A program made the translations under genes and the position numbers. DNA of 64,000 nucleotides. Origin: Azolla caroliniana. Lineage: Eukaryota > Polypodiophyta. The notes under the pieces were generated by a model that worked only from the letters and a program-made list of their open reading frames with translations, made no database searches and was not told the origin of the DNA. Positions 22,351 to 33,779 of the stretch are shown piece after piece (within the stretch, counting starts at the first letter, position 1; each line of letters starts with the position of its first letter). The DNA is taken from NCBI GenBank assembly GCA_043228905.1, contig JBHGNT010000007.1, forward strand, positions 17,608,001-17,672,000, read 5' to 3'.

Positions 22351-24245
22351 TTGATGTATTTTATGATCATGAGATTATATTATTTTCTATTGACAAGATC
22401 ACATTTATAAATTGGATTAAACAATGGTTGAACACAATTTAACATTGAATTGTGTTCAAAATATATATGCAGGCTCACGAGAGTTTTATGATGTCCTATT
22501 TCACTCCCCTAAGCATCGAAGTGCATTGTTGGATAAAGTTACCATGTTTTTTAATAAATGGTTGGTTCATGTAATGCAATGGTTCCTCGTAGTGCACGCT
22601 TTGTTAAAACAAGAATGCCCCATTTGGATGACAATAGATTAAGAATGCATTTTTATGGTCCCTTTACTAGAGTCGATGAGTCAAATGGGTAAAAGTGATA
22701 TATTAAGAGCGGGTGATGACGTGAGTGTCACACTAAAGAGAACACCTAGAAGGTTGAGCTCATATGTGTATGCCTTATTCACACATGAGACTTGGTGCCT
22801 CAAAGTATGAATATCCCTTCTTAGGAAGGAAACATGCATCAAGATAGCTTTTGTACTTAGGGTCACTATTGGCCTCTATGGACGTTGGATATGAGATACC
22901 AATAATGAGATGCCCTGGATGAGTGTGTATGAACACACATGTTGTGAACGACTTTGTTTTAAATTAACATGGGAGACATTTGCAAATCATTTTTTTGGAT
23001 GAGGTGAATGGAACCACATTATGGTGAAACGCCAACGTGATTGTCCTTTGACTATAAGATTCATATTGAAGGGATTAATGGTAAGGAAGACATTGGGAGA
23101 GATGTTGGTACATCAGATATTGTGGTTGTTATGGATGATGGAACAACGTATGGAACATGTGATAATGATGCCCAAGTTCAAAGGTTTTGGCCTAAGAATA
23201 AGGGAAATCAATTGATGGATATACTAAACTGAAACCAAACCATGTTTGTTTGATGCATCTCAATCTTTGTTACAACATTTAATTGTGGGTGTTCCTGAGC
23301 AAATTGTGTGGGTTTCATTGGTTGTTGAGGTTTGTAAGTTGGGTGTATGGACATGGTTGCATGTGAATGATCAAGTTTCACCTTACAATTTGCAAAACAT
23401 GATGATGATGATTCCTTTTCACCAATGTCACTTCGTATGACAATTCTATAAGGTCATGTGGGATCTTGAGATCACTTCCCTATTTGTATGGAGGTTTATA
23501 ATAATACAATTGACATGTATAAATCCTTACTTCAACCTCACTTTGATTATCCCATGGAGCAAATTTTTTATGAACTTTTCACAACTTCTAAAATGGATAA
23601 TAAGGGAATAAAGGCATGGGATACAACTTTATGATATAGTAAGATCATTCCTTGTATGCATGAGTCAACTAATGCCCAAGGTCAATTGCAAGTGATTATT
23701 TCTCAATCACAATGTCAAAGTTACCGTTATGCTAAGATGTGACAACTCAAGGATAGGTTCATAAATAATCAATGTAAATCTCATTGTTTTCCAAGCTTAT
23801 ATTCTGCCTATGCTTGATCTAATGTCTTACATGTGAAGCAAGGGGATTCATTTATTGTGGATCCTACTATAATAATTGCAATATGTGTTCATCACTTTAG
23901 GGAGTTGATTGGTCCACAATTATTTATAAAGAATGCATTAATTAGAGCATGTCGTGAATTTTATGATGTGGTTTGAATATATTGTGCAAGACCTCCTTAA
24001 TCATGAATTGGACGTGAATTTCATTGAGGATGAGAGGGACATGGTTTTAAGGCATCTTCCTAGTAGTAAGAGCCATCTTGGGATGACTTAAAAATGAAGT
24101 ATTTAAATAATATTCTAACATTTTGGGCCTAACCTAACTTTGGTGTTCCAACATTGTTAGGATTTTGGTTGTATGCCTCAAGTATGGAAGGTTGAACTTA
24201 TTATATTAGTTCTGAATGTGGCACCACTAAAGACCTATTTCTTTG
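22351..24245. other. gene-poor region with a LINE 3' fragment
   Basis: The segment 22690-22840 is a diverged inverted copy of 27440-27620 (shared CACCTAGAAGGTTGAGCTCA and GTGTATGC.TTATTCAC blocks), so it is a LINE tail fragment. The rest has only short frames with many stops. I recognise no gene. Confidence 0.45.
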
Positions 24246-24440
24246 ATGGAGGTGTTGTGTTGTATAAGATAGTTATAAAGGTCGTAGCAAATAGATTAGA
24301 AAAATATTTGCCAAGTTGATACACTTCCCCCAATACTGTTTCATTATAGGTAGAAATATATTGCATAATGTACTAAATGTTCAAATGACCATGGATAATG
24401 CATGACACACTCATCAAGAACTGATTATGGTGCATAAGAT
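24246..24440 (+). pseudogene. LINE reverse transcriptase fragment (decayed)
   Basis: Plus-strand frames give LYKIVIKVVANRLEKYLP and, after a frameshift, QYCFIIGRNILHNVLNVQM. These match the RT segment of plant LINEs around the conserved K.(L/V)ANRL...F..GR.I.. motif. Stops and frameshifts make it non-functional. No ends were located. Confidence 0.5.
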
Positions 24441-24854
24441 TTGCAGAGAGCTTATGATAATGTAAATTAGTCCTTAATGCTCAGTGGTAGAGTATTACAT
24501 AAGATATTGTCTTCATGAGATCTATTCATCAAGTGAGGAAAGAATCACTAGGATTTTGGACATAAGAGACGAAAGGAGTAGAGATGTAGTATTATAGATT
24601 AGAATGTGGTTGTGAGCATTGCATTAAAGTAGTTTCGAACTTACCACTTTTGTTGCAAGGTAAGTAGGTCCACAAGCTATTGATAAACTCTTCTTTTTCT
24701 AAAACAAAGGACAATATGATATTCCATTCTATCTTCCAATGAGGATACAAATGAGCATTGAACTAAAGTAAAACTAGAACCTTTGCCTTTTGCTTGCAAG
24801 GTGAGCATCACAGCCTTCAAGCAATCTCTTCTTGTGTTAAAGATTGTCTATTGT

Positions 24855-24931
24855 CCTTGTCCTTGTCCTTCAGCCTTTTTCCTTTTCCTTTTCCTTCTCT
24901 CCTTCTTCTCCTCCTCCACCTCCACCTCCAC

Positions 24932-24962
<31 letters not shown>

Positions 24963-24972
24963 TTATTCTTCT

Positions 24973-25005
<33 letters not shown>
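24855..25005. repeat. compound microsatellite
   Basis: Successive CTTGTC/CTTTTC, CTCCAC, ATC, CT and CA tracts. The three open plus-strand frames across it are low-complexity artefacts. Confidence 0.85.
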
Positions 25006-26405
25006 ATTTTGATATATCTCATGATATTCCCAACTTATCCCTCTTTCTCCACAACAAATATCGAAAGGGTTGCAAAACGGAATGCAAAACCTTCACATGA
25101 AATGACCAAGATTGTGACTTCTAACACATGAACTTGTCCCTTAACGTGCTAGGCATCTATTCAATCATTGGTCATTCATAACGATCATTCCTAATAGATA
25201 CCCCAAATGTTGAAAAATAGTGCTATGTTTTGATTTTGTTTAGACCTTCTCAAATTTCCTTCAATTGTCCTTTTGATTGAAATCAACACATTTTATGAAT
25301 CTTGACATTTCAATGTTTTTATACCTTAGCACATGCCACATCACCACTCCCACCAAACCAACAGATCCTCCGATGATAAGTGCCAAATAATGCCATGGGT
25401 GAAGCTTATTACCATGACTAGGGCCTTTGTCCTCTTTATTATCTCCTTTCCCGTGATGTATATACCACTTAATTGTATGACAAACCCATAAAGTGCGCCC
25501 AATCATAAGGATTGTTTATCTTTTCCCTCCAACTCTACCACAACCATTTTGTCCACCAAATCCATGCCGACCACCTAATCCACTAGATTAGCTTCATCCA
25601 TCTTCCACTGCCGGGCGTGGTTGTTGTAGTCCCTAAGACTTGATGCTTTAGTGATGGCCTTAATGCCATTGAATAAACCGTTCTATCTCATTAGTGTCCA
25701 AATCTTGGGATTTTTTTGTTCTTCCTCTTCCTCTTTCTTACCTTTGGCTATTTCTTTCTCAAATCCATAGGCCTAATTTCATTGACATTCTTTTTTGGTA
25801 AGTCCTTGAGAATGATCGCTTCAAGAAAACTTGAGACTAAGTCTTCCTTTTGCATTTCTTTAATCTCTTCACATGCCTTCACTAGTTTATCAAAGTTCAT
25901 GAATATAGTGAAGATTGGGGATGAAGCTTCAAACATGACATCCATGTCATCGTCTCAATTGCCTCCAACCTTTTGAATTCCCTTCCTGCCCATAATAATG
26001 CCTCTTGAATGTGAAGCTTTTGAGACATTCATCATCATTATGTCATCTATATCACCCTCAAATATTTCTTGTGATATCTTGTGATTAGGGTCTCATCTTG
26101 GTTAGAAGCTTCAGAGATGCAGTTTTTTGCAACACTCCAACTATCACTAGTTTATCCTTTTAAGGCTCAAGCTTGGAGCCTTGAGCTTCGAAGTCTAGAA
26201 ATTTGGAGCATTGAGCTTGGATCCTTGAGCCTCAAATTGTTTACGAAGTTAAGTTAAAATTGTGAATTATGAAGGTTAAACAAATGATATTGTTTTTTTG
26301 CAACAATTAGCGTGATACAAAAATAAAGTTAAATAAACACTAAATACTAATCAAATCGTCAAGTGCCATTAAATGGAGATTGATGCAACAAATCGTCAAG
26401 TGCCA
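25006..26405. other. intergenic region, no gene recognised
   Basis: AT-rich. A minus-strand frame at 25261-25506 has one hydrophobic stretch (YLALIIGGSVGLVGVVMW) but no known homology. Another at 25748-25945 is equally unrecognised. Degenerate CTTGAGC/CTTGGAGC short repeats lie near 26165-26235. Confidence 0.45.
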
Positions 26406-26409
26406 TTAA

Positions 26410-27400
26410 ATGAAGATCCAAAGTAGAGGCAACGAGCAAACCATCTATGTTTATACAGTGGTGGTCGAGGACACACCATTAAATTGTCCTCATAAACCAA
26501 TACATCAAGTTAACCAAGTAACTTCTAGTAGTAAATTTGATCTTGTTCCTCCAACTACATCTAGTAATCCTAGTAGCTTTGCAACATCTATTATGTTTGA
26601 AGTCATAAGTCAACTAGATGAAGTGTCAAACAAGTAAGTCTACCCAAAGTAGGAGCCATTTGGTAGGACAACCTTGAATTCATAGAGTTAATCCAAAGTC
26701 ATGGTTGTATTGCATCCAATCAAGGAACTTATAATCTAGTTTGGATTTGTCCAGGTAATGAGTGGAAGTCTGCATTTTGCACTCGATTTGGACATGTTGA
26801 GTATACAATTATGCCTTTTGGTCTCACAAATGTGCTTGTGGTATTCCAACATATGATAATTTTTTCGAGACTTCTTGGATATAATCATTATCATTTATAT
26901 CTAAATGGCATGCTAATCTTTTCAAAGCCTCAAGAGGAGCATTATGAACATATTCACCAGGTTCTATGAGGATTACGAGAATATCAACTCTATGTTATGG
27001 TCTTGCAGAAATGAATATCTATGGATACAAGAAAGGCACAAACATTTCTAGATTGGAAGATACCACAATCTATGCGTGATGCCCTATGTTTTTGGGCTTT
27101 GCAAATTTTTATAGTAAATTAATCAATAATTATTTGAAGATTGTTGTTCCGCGTATAGAATTGATGTAGAGGAACAAACTGTTTATATTAAATTGAAGGC
27201 TAGCATAGTTGAGGCATTTGAAGCTTAAAATGTGTAGTTACATTTATCCTTATTTAGATCCATGTTGACACAACCAAGCCCTTTAGTTGAGAAGTTAATG
27301 CATCCGGTTTTGTATTCGAAAGTATCCTCTCACAAACTAAAGAGAGAAAATAGTTCCATCTAGTTGCTTTCCATTCACAAAAGATTGAACGAGGAATTAG
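26410..27400 (+). pseudogene. decayed internal fragment of Ty3 family B
   Basis: The left part matches the gag end and following untranslated bases of B1 (PHKPIHQVNQ, then the segment equal to GGAGCCRTTTGGTNGGACA). It then jumps to reverse transcriptase: WKSAFCTRFGHVEYTIMPFG, LTNVLVVFQHM, YLNGMLIFSKPQEEHYEH, with YLDD changed to YLNG. Traces of RNase H (FHSQKIERGI) end near 27400. Protease is missing. Many stops; long dead. Confidence 0.65.
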
Positions 27401-27439
27401 AATTAGAATTAGAATTTTTATCGTCCATAAAGAGGCCGG

Positions 27440-28532
27440 TTTTGACCTATGGGACCAGAGTATACATGTGTTCTTGATATGTGTCTCCTTCCTACGAAGG
27501 GGTATTCATACATTGAAGCACAAAGTCTCTATGCGTGAATAAAGCATACACATGAGCTCAACCTTCTAGGTGGTGTCTTAAGCATGACACTTAAGTTATC
27601 ACTCCCTCTTAGTATGCTAGCATATCTTGAACGAATTGCACTATATGTCGAGCATGTGAAGAGCAAGTGACATTCATCCTCTACCATGCCTTCATTGCAT
27701 AACATGTCTTCAAATTCGTTACATTTTGATACCATGATGCAACTTCAATACCTAACTTGTGAGATCGAGTGCGAAGTAGTGTAAGGGCTCTACAAGCATT
27801 ACTACTCATATTGGTAATGAGATAAGGTTGGATACGATCAATAGGTATTAGGCATTCATGCTTTATATTGAGACCAACATTCAGGGTTGACATTTGCATT
27901 ATATTATTCTAGCTTTGTCCTCTTAGCATCTTCCCACTTCATCCTTAATGATTCCACCAACCTTTCCTCAATAATTACATAATGCATAACATTGCCCAAA
28001 AGCTCTAAAAGATCATCCACACCCCATGTTCTAAACCATTTCCTTATGTCAACAACCCAATTGGATGAGGGAATCTTACTCTTTTGATTCTTTTGTGCAT
28101 TAAGAGAGATGGTGCCACCCCATACTTCTACTCCATAAAGCAATACTTGAGTTACCATGGCATTGAACAACATTAGTTTTACTTCCCATACACAAGTATC
28201 ACTTTGGTTGAAGTATCACTTTGGTTGCATTGGTTCTCCAAAAGGTAATACGATTTCCAACCGGCTTGGAACCTAGAATCAAAGCATGCACTCCATTTAT
28301 TTGTGGCGGGTACATCAATACCAAGATATTTAAAGCTTCGAACAAATTGTATATGTTCACCTCTATAGGAGAAATTAATTGTGAGATTCACAAGAAGGAA
28401 GTTTTGGCTACCGTGGATTCTTTTGGACATTATTGCCATTTTCTTGAAGTTTCTCCAAATCAGGTAATTGTCTATGTGGCTCACACAAAAGTTAGATCGT
28501 ACATTCATGTGAAATACTAGAAACATCCTCAA
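27440..28532 (-). pseudogene. LINE 3' remnant (post-RT region and zinc-binding RVT tail)
   Basis: Minus-strand blocks in the right order: FVRSFKYLGIDVPATNKWSA (post-RT), LFNAMVTQVLLYGVEVWGG, ALTLLRTRSHKLGIEVASW and VEDECHLLFTCSTYSAIRSR, as in the C-terminus of plant LINE ORF2 with its CCHC-like zf-RVT segment. Frames are broken between blocks. A related inverted piece lies at 22690-22840. Confidence 0.65.
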
Positions 28533-28665
28533 AGGTTGTCATTCATGTACGTCCTACACTCCCAAGAAGGGGAAACTACAAATGCTCTCACATATTTAGT
28601 TGAAACTATTCAACAACAATTTTTCACCAAGTAAGCCGTCCTTTCTAGTTTAGATCCCTAATGCT

Positions 28666-29212
28666 TAGCAATGGGCACAATTCGGTTTCAAGGCAAAGAA
28701 ACCAAAACGAACCGTTTATATAAAACAAAAACTAAACCAAACCGTTTATGAACTCTTAAGTATTTAAACCAAATCATTTAAAACCAAACCGTTTAGGGAA
28801 AAGTTGAAACCAAATCGAACCGTTTAATAAAAAATTTAAACTTAACTATTTAAGTCAAACTATTAGATATTTAAAAATAAACAAAAATAAATTAAATTAA
28901 ATAAGCATTTAACCGAAATTTATTAAATCAATAAAAGGAACTTTAATTGAACCATTAAATTAAATAAACATTTACGTTAAATTAATTAAATCAATAAAAA
29001 ACCATTACATTAATAAACTATTAAAATAAAATAAAAAGTTAACTAAAAACCTATAAACCTTTAAACCAAACCTATAAACCCAAGTTTTAGAACTGAACTG
29101 AAGTGTTTATCGAAAATCCAAACCAAACCATTAAATTTTTTGGAACCAATAAACTGTTAAACAATGGCTTAACGGTTCGGTTCGGTTGGAGCCGAAACCG
29201 TGCCAATTGCTA
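28666..29212. mobile_element. hAT-like MITE 2
   Basis: 547-bp element rich in AAACCGTTTA/TTAAACC. Ends TAGCAATGGGCAC and the complement of TAGCAATTGGCAC are inverted repeats. Flanking 8-mers CTAATGCT and CTAGCGCT agree at six of eight positions, as an old hAT target duplication would. Its AACCGAACCG composition resembles MITE 1, but the terminal sequences differ. Confidence 0.7.
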
Positions 29213-29750
29213 CTAGCGCTCCTACTCAACTCCATATGCACGCTTGTCATTCGTTGGACTTTGCCTCTTTGTAAATGTTTCTCTTGTGCACAGTTTTTGA
29301 AGCTAATAAATTTTGTAATTCTCCTAAATATGGCTTGGCGTTGGTAAGTTTTGTTTTCATACTTACTACATGTCTCATTCTAGTCTCTTGTAGCTTGTCG
29401 ATCACCTTTCACCCTATGATCCTTTTAGTAGGCATTAAACCCTTTTGTTTAACTAGGTAGTTCTTGTTGTTTAGGCTACGTTTGATGATTGTTTCTTGAC
29501 CTTTTATGTGATTCATAACTTGGACCAAAGTCTTGATCCATCGAAGAACTTCATATTTAATCGCTGCTCTCCTTTTGCACATACCACATCACTACAACAT
29601 ATTCTACATTTTTCAGCTTAATAATACATACATATTCTACTAGATTAAGTAGTTAGTTCATGCTATCTAGGCTATGTTTGACTATTCTCTTCCACTTTTT
29701 CTTCGAGTCATCACTTTGACCAAGTGTTGACCTATCACAAAACTTCATGT
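29213..29750. other. spacer between MITE 2 and the LINE
   Basis: AT-rich; it may include the LINE 3' UTR on the minus strand. No poly(A)-derived T tract clearly marks the LINE end. Confidence 0.5.
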
Positions 29751-31799
29751 TTAATTGTTTCTCTCCTTTTGCACACGCCTCAAGAAAGGGAGAGGACGAT
29801 CATTGTTGGATAAAGGCTCTAGTCGTTGTCTTTCAACTCTATCGGAGTCACCCTTGAGGCCATCATATTGGCTCTTTAGAGTGGCTACAACTTCACTCCA
29901 TATCTCTTGCATTAACATTATTGGTTGTGCGCTTTGGTTGGAGAAGACCCGTCTACACCGTTGTTTCCATAAAATCCAAAGAGTTATTGGGCTGCCCAAG
30001 TCCAACACAACTTGAGATTTGGCACTAATAGGAGTTGAGTGGATATTGTCGATGGTGGAGAGAAAAACCTCTTGTGCTTTTATAACCAAAGTCATCCCCT
30101 CTTCCTGATGCTCATATCTGTCATCTGGGGCCTGCCATGATAGCCAACATACATTCCCCCACTTAATTGAGCCTTGCACTTGGCATAATTGCAATAAGCG
30201 GCCAACCCCCCACCATATTCGATGGGACTCTAGGTAGTCCCATAATGCATGTCGTATTGATTCTACTACAGTTGGACACACTACACAATTAGAGAGCTGA
30301 GGTTCCCACGCTACCATGCACCAACTGGTAGTGACCTATGTATTAATAGCCATTGGAAAGTGGCGATTCGCCTCACGTGTTGTTGTTTCCAAAGTTTCTG
30401 CCAAAACTTGGTGATAATTGTGTAAGGAACATGATATGTTTTCAAGACCTTTGTAGCAGCCGGATCTCGGGCAGATTGAGTGGCTATAATATGACGATCC
30501 GATCTAGTTGTGAATTGAAAGAAAGGGATAGGTTTGCTTCCTTGACCCGTGTAAGGATCACACCATGTCCATTGCAAAGGGTTCCAACTGACCTTACATA
30601 GCCATGTGTTTTCATGAGTACATATGTGCCAATTTGGTTGTACTTTGACTGGATGAGGATCTACAATCCATTTATGCCCAATATATGCTAGTTATTAGTC
30701 GAATTGCCTTATGTTGTGTTGATGTCTCGTTGTCTTGCAGTTCAGAGCCTTCGATCCTATCCGGTGTGTCCCTACCTTTTGGGAGCAAAGAGCCCTCCTC
30801 CTTGTAACCTATCCATTTCTCTGTTGTCGTCCTTTGATGAGAATCTTCCCTAATCAGTAGAGCGTTAATGATTTCAAATCTCATAGCCCATCCGTCCCTG
30901 ATTCCATGGAGGATGTTGGCTTGGTCTTGTATTGGCAATGACATAAACCGTCTCCAACATTCTATACTTTTTCCTGGACCTTCCAACATGTATCCCCATG
31001 ACAACCCCTTGCTTGATCCAATTAGTTGATTAGATTCATCCCTAATACATGGGTTCCAAAGGATACGTTGATTGAGCCAGGCAGGTTCGGAATTGGGTTG
31101 ATCGCACTTGAGTCCTCGTTTAATGTCACACCACGCCTTCCACATGGATGCACTAAATCTATCCTCTAGTTGGCGGGAGAAACTAGGTTTGAGATCCATG
31201 TTTAGAATCCATCCAGTTTGGGGGGCCCAATTGGTCCCTTTTCATGGCCTAAAGTAAGCGAAGCGTAACCGTAGTAGCATTTTCTAGCAGTCATTCCCTG
31301 GTTGGAGTCCTCACACCACAAATTTGGCGAGTAGGGTTTTTGATTGTGAGAGGGGATCAATAAGACCCAATCCTCCTCTTGACTTAGGTGATGTGAGTAT
31401 AGGCCACACCACCTTGGCCCGAGTTGCAGGATCTTCCTTACCACACCAAATGTAATTGTGTACCAATCCTTGAATTTGGTGTATACTTTCCTTGGAGATT
31501 GTCCAGCATGATAGGCTGTACCATGCTGCCGCGAGTAATACTTGGTTTGCCACTATGATGCGCCCCGCTAGTGCGAGTTTTTTTGAACTCCAATGTATTA
31601 ACTTTTGTCGTATGGAGTGAATAACTGGTGTAACCATAGTTTCTGGAGGTATGTTGAACCCAATTTGGAAACCCAAATATTTGGTGCTCTCTCCTTGATT
31701 GATCCACTTGAAAACGGGATCTGGGTGCCACACAGGATGTGCATCATGAGAGAGCCATATTGCACAGGATTTGTGCCAATTGATCACGACATTGGATCT
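29751..31799 (-). pseudogene. L1-type LINE ORF2, C-terminal part
   Basis: Minus-strand frames in order: INWHKSCAIWLSHD and STKYLGFQIGFN (just after the RT active site), LALAGRIIVANQVLLAAAWY, WLNQRILWNPCIRDES, TFQWLLIHRSLPVGAW and CVVCPTVVESIRHALWDY (zinc-binding RVT tail), ending WILWKQRCRRVFSNQ before the stop at 29751. Typical of plant L1 ORF2. Several frame breaks near 30320, 30670, 31200 and 31310 inactivate it. It continues to the right of the solo LTR at 32276. Confidence 0.8.
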
Positions 31800-32270
31800 T
31801 GTTAATGTTAACGTGTAGAAGCGTTAGACAGAACCGGCTTAGCCAAGTAGCAACAGAGAATAAGATGAAGGTTTAATGGAGAAGCTTAATACACAGAGAG
31901 TATACGCGAGAGAGACAGAGAGAGCAGAACATAAATGTAGATTCAAAAAATGAAAACACTCTGTAACTCTGTACATACATCATGTTAAACAACACTATTT
32001 ATATATTTATACAAGTCCTCAAAAGGATTGACAGAAGTACTATGTACTTCAATGCTCATACGAGCGACTAACACTAACTACGAGACAATGATTACCTAGT
32101 AGTATAGGCTACCACTAGGCTTCCGGTTCGCACTCGAATCCGGCTCTCCGATCCGTCTCCCCTATCTGGTCAGTTGTTTCCGGATACTGATCCGGCTCAT
32201 CCTTCCGGATGCTAATCCGGCTCTAGCTTATTCAGCCAATCTGGATCTGGTTGAGCTTGCTCGCTCAACA
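31800..32270 (-). mobile_element. solo LTR with 5-bp target duplication
   Basis: 471 bp, TG...CA ends (TGTTAATG...GCTCAACA), flanked by GATCT at 31795-31799 and 32271-32275. In reverse orientation it begins TGTTGAGCGAGC and contains TGAGCATTGAAGTA and GAGGACTTGTATAAA, as the LTRs of family D do. It is therefore a distant Ty1 relative. It interrupts the LINE just after the RT active site. Confidence 0.88.
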
Positions 32271-32275
32271 GATCT

Positions 32276-32380
32276 CTTGCAAAATACATCTAGACCACTT
32301 TCTAGCTTTTGTAAATTTTCCAAGTTGCCTTGCAAGTAGACTGCGGTGTCATCTGCAAATTCTATATCTAGGCTCTGAAC
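32276..32380 (-). pseudogene. LINE ORF2 fragment carrying the RT active site
   Basis: SLDIEFADDTAVYLQGNLEN on the minus strand contains the FADD form of the YxDD catalytic motif and continues into VFCKRS. It joins the INWHKS segment across the solo LTR. The RT region upstream of it is missing, replaced by family C sequence. Confidence 0.75.
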
Positions 32381-32384
32381 CAGA

Positions 32385-33250
32385 CCTTCTCAATGAAGGA
32401 CTTGGGGCCGACAAGACAGATATTGGGAATGCACATCATTTGAAACTGGTCGAAGAAGTTGTTGTGGTTGTCACAGGAGAAGTATGCGACGAAGGTGCTT
32501 TAACGGTTCAACATGTCAGAGGTGAAACCGGTCAGATTGACACTTCCGGCAAACTGCAAACTATCCGGAAAACAAAGCTCGAGGACAAAGGCGGAGAAGA
32601 CAGATATGATGAAGATACCATATGCCTCTACCGTCGGGAGCTTGATGTACGCGATGGTATGTACGCGGCCAGATATCGGATATGCAGTCGGAGTAGTGAG
32701 CCGGTTCATGAGCAATCCTTAAAGAGAGCACCAGAACGCGGTCAAGTGGATACTCTGAGATCTGAAAGGCAACTCAAGTATGTGCCTCCGGTTTGGCTCC
32801 GGAAAACCCCAACTCGATGTTTTCACGGATTTGGATATGTTGGTTGATGCGGATACCAACCAGTCGACATCCAGAGTTGTTTCATAGCAGTCGAGGCTGC
32901 AGAAGATGGTTGCGTTATCAACCACGGAGGCGGAGTATATGGCAACTGTAGAAGCTGGCAAGGAGATAATCTGGATGAAGGACTTCATCAGAGAGCTAGG
33001 GATCCAACAGGAGGAATGTCGGCTCTACTGCGACGATCAAAGTGCCATCCACCTTGCAAAGAACGCAGCCTACCATTCCCGAACGAAACATATCCAGCGG
33101 AGGTACCATTGATTCCGGGAGAGAGTAGAAGATCAAGACTTCGCATTGACGAAGATCCACACGGAGGAGAACATGTCGGATATGCTGACCAAGGTGTTGA
33201 CAATCGACAAGTTGGACGTGTGCTGAAAGCGGATCGGGCTTGCAAGACAT
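32385..33250 (+). pseudogene. Ty1 family C pol, 3' half (RT end and RNase H)
   Basis: FSMKDLGPTRQILGMHI opens the fragment, followed by YASTVGSLMYAMVCTRPDIG, VALSSTEAEYMATVEAGKEI, LYCDDQSAIHLAKNAAYHSR and DMLTKVLTIDKL, the RNase H end of Ty1 pol. Frames are broken by several shifts. A purine tract (GTGAAGGGGGAGAC) leads directly into the LTR at 33276. The 5' part of this copy is absent and abuts LINE sequence. Confidence 0.8.
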
Positions 33251-33275
33251 CCCATGCTGGAGTGAAGGGGGAGAC

Positions 33276-33749
33276 TGTTGGGAAATCGGTCCCTCCGAAT
33301 GGGATCCGGTTATGAATGAAGAGGAACCGGTGAGAACCCGAAGAGAAGACATACTTGTAGATATGTTTTGAGTAAGCCTATTGAGGCTATATTTGTAAAT
33401 AGCCCTAAGTTCATATAAGTATAAATATGACTTAGGGCAATCACTCTATATGTTGGTAGTTGTCATATTTTGTAGGTGTATAACTGCTCTATAGAGAGAG
33501 AGAGAGAAAGAGACACAGAGCGATACTTTGTTGTAACCGCCGCTCGACGAAGAAACAGAGCTCGAGGTCGTTGCCTCCGAGTCTTTGAGTGTACCTTTCT
33601 CATATAGTGATAGTTTGGAGTCTGTGGGCTCTTGTGGTTTTTTACCCTATTAGGGTTTTCCACGTAAATATTCTGTGTACTCTCTACTTCCCATTTCTGT
33701 GATTCAAGGCTCGGTTGTGGCCGAGCAATATTCCGTGCTATTCTTCACA
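33276..33749 (+). repeat. family C LTR, left copy
   Basis: 474 bp, TGTTGGGAAA...TTCTTCACA, with a promoter-like TATAAATATGAC and a (GA)n near 33495. It differs from the copy at 35776 by a few percent. It is followed by TAGTATCAGAGCG, a slightly mutated initiator-Met primer site. Confidence 0.88.
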
Positions 33750-33779
33750 ATCTAGTATCAGAGCGAACAACATAGGAAA

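Noticed and set aside
24783-25131. three long Ser/Pro/His-rich frames
   Set aside because: Compound microsatellite with no stops by composition.
26410-27400. a live chromovirus gene
   Set aside because: The RT motif is YLNG rather than YLDD and frames are broken every few dozen codons.
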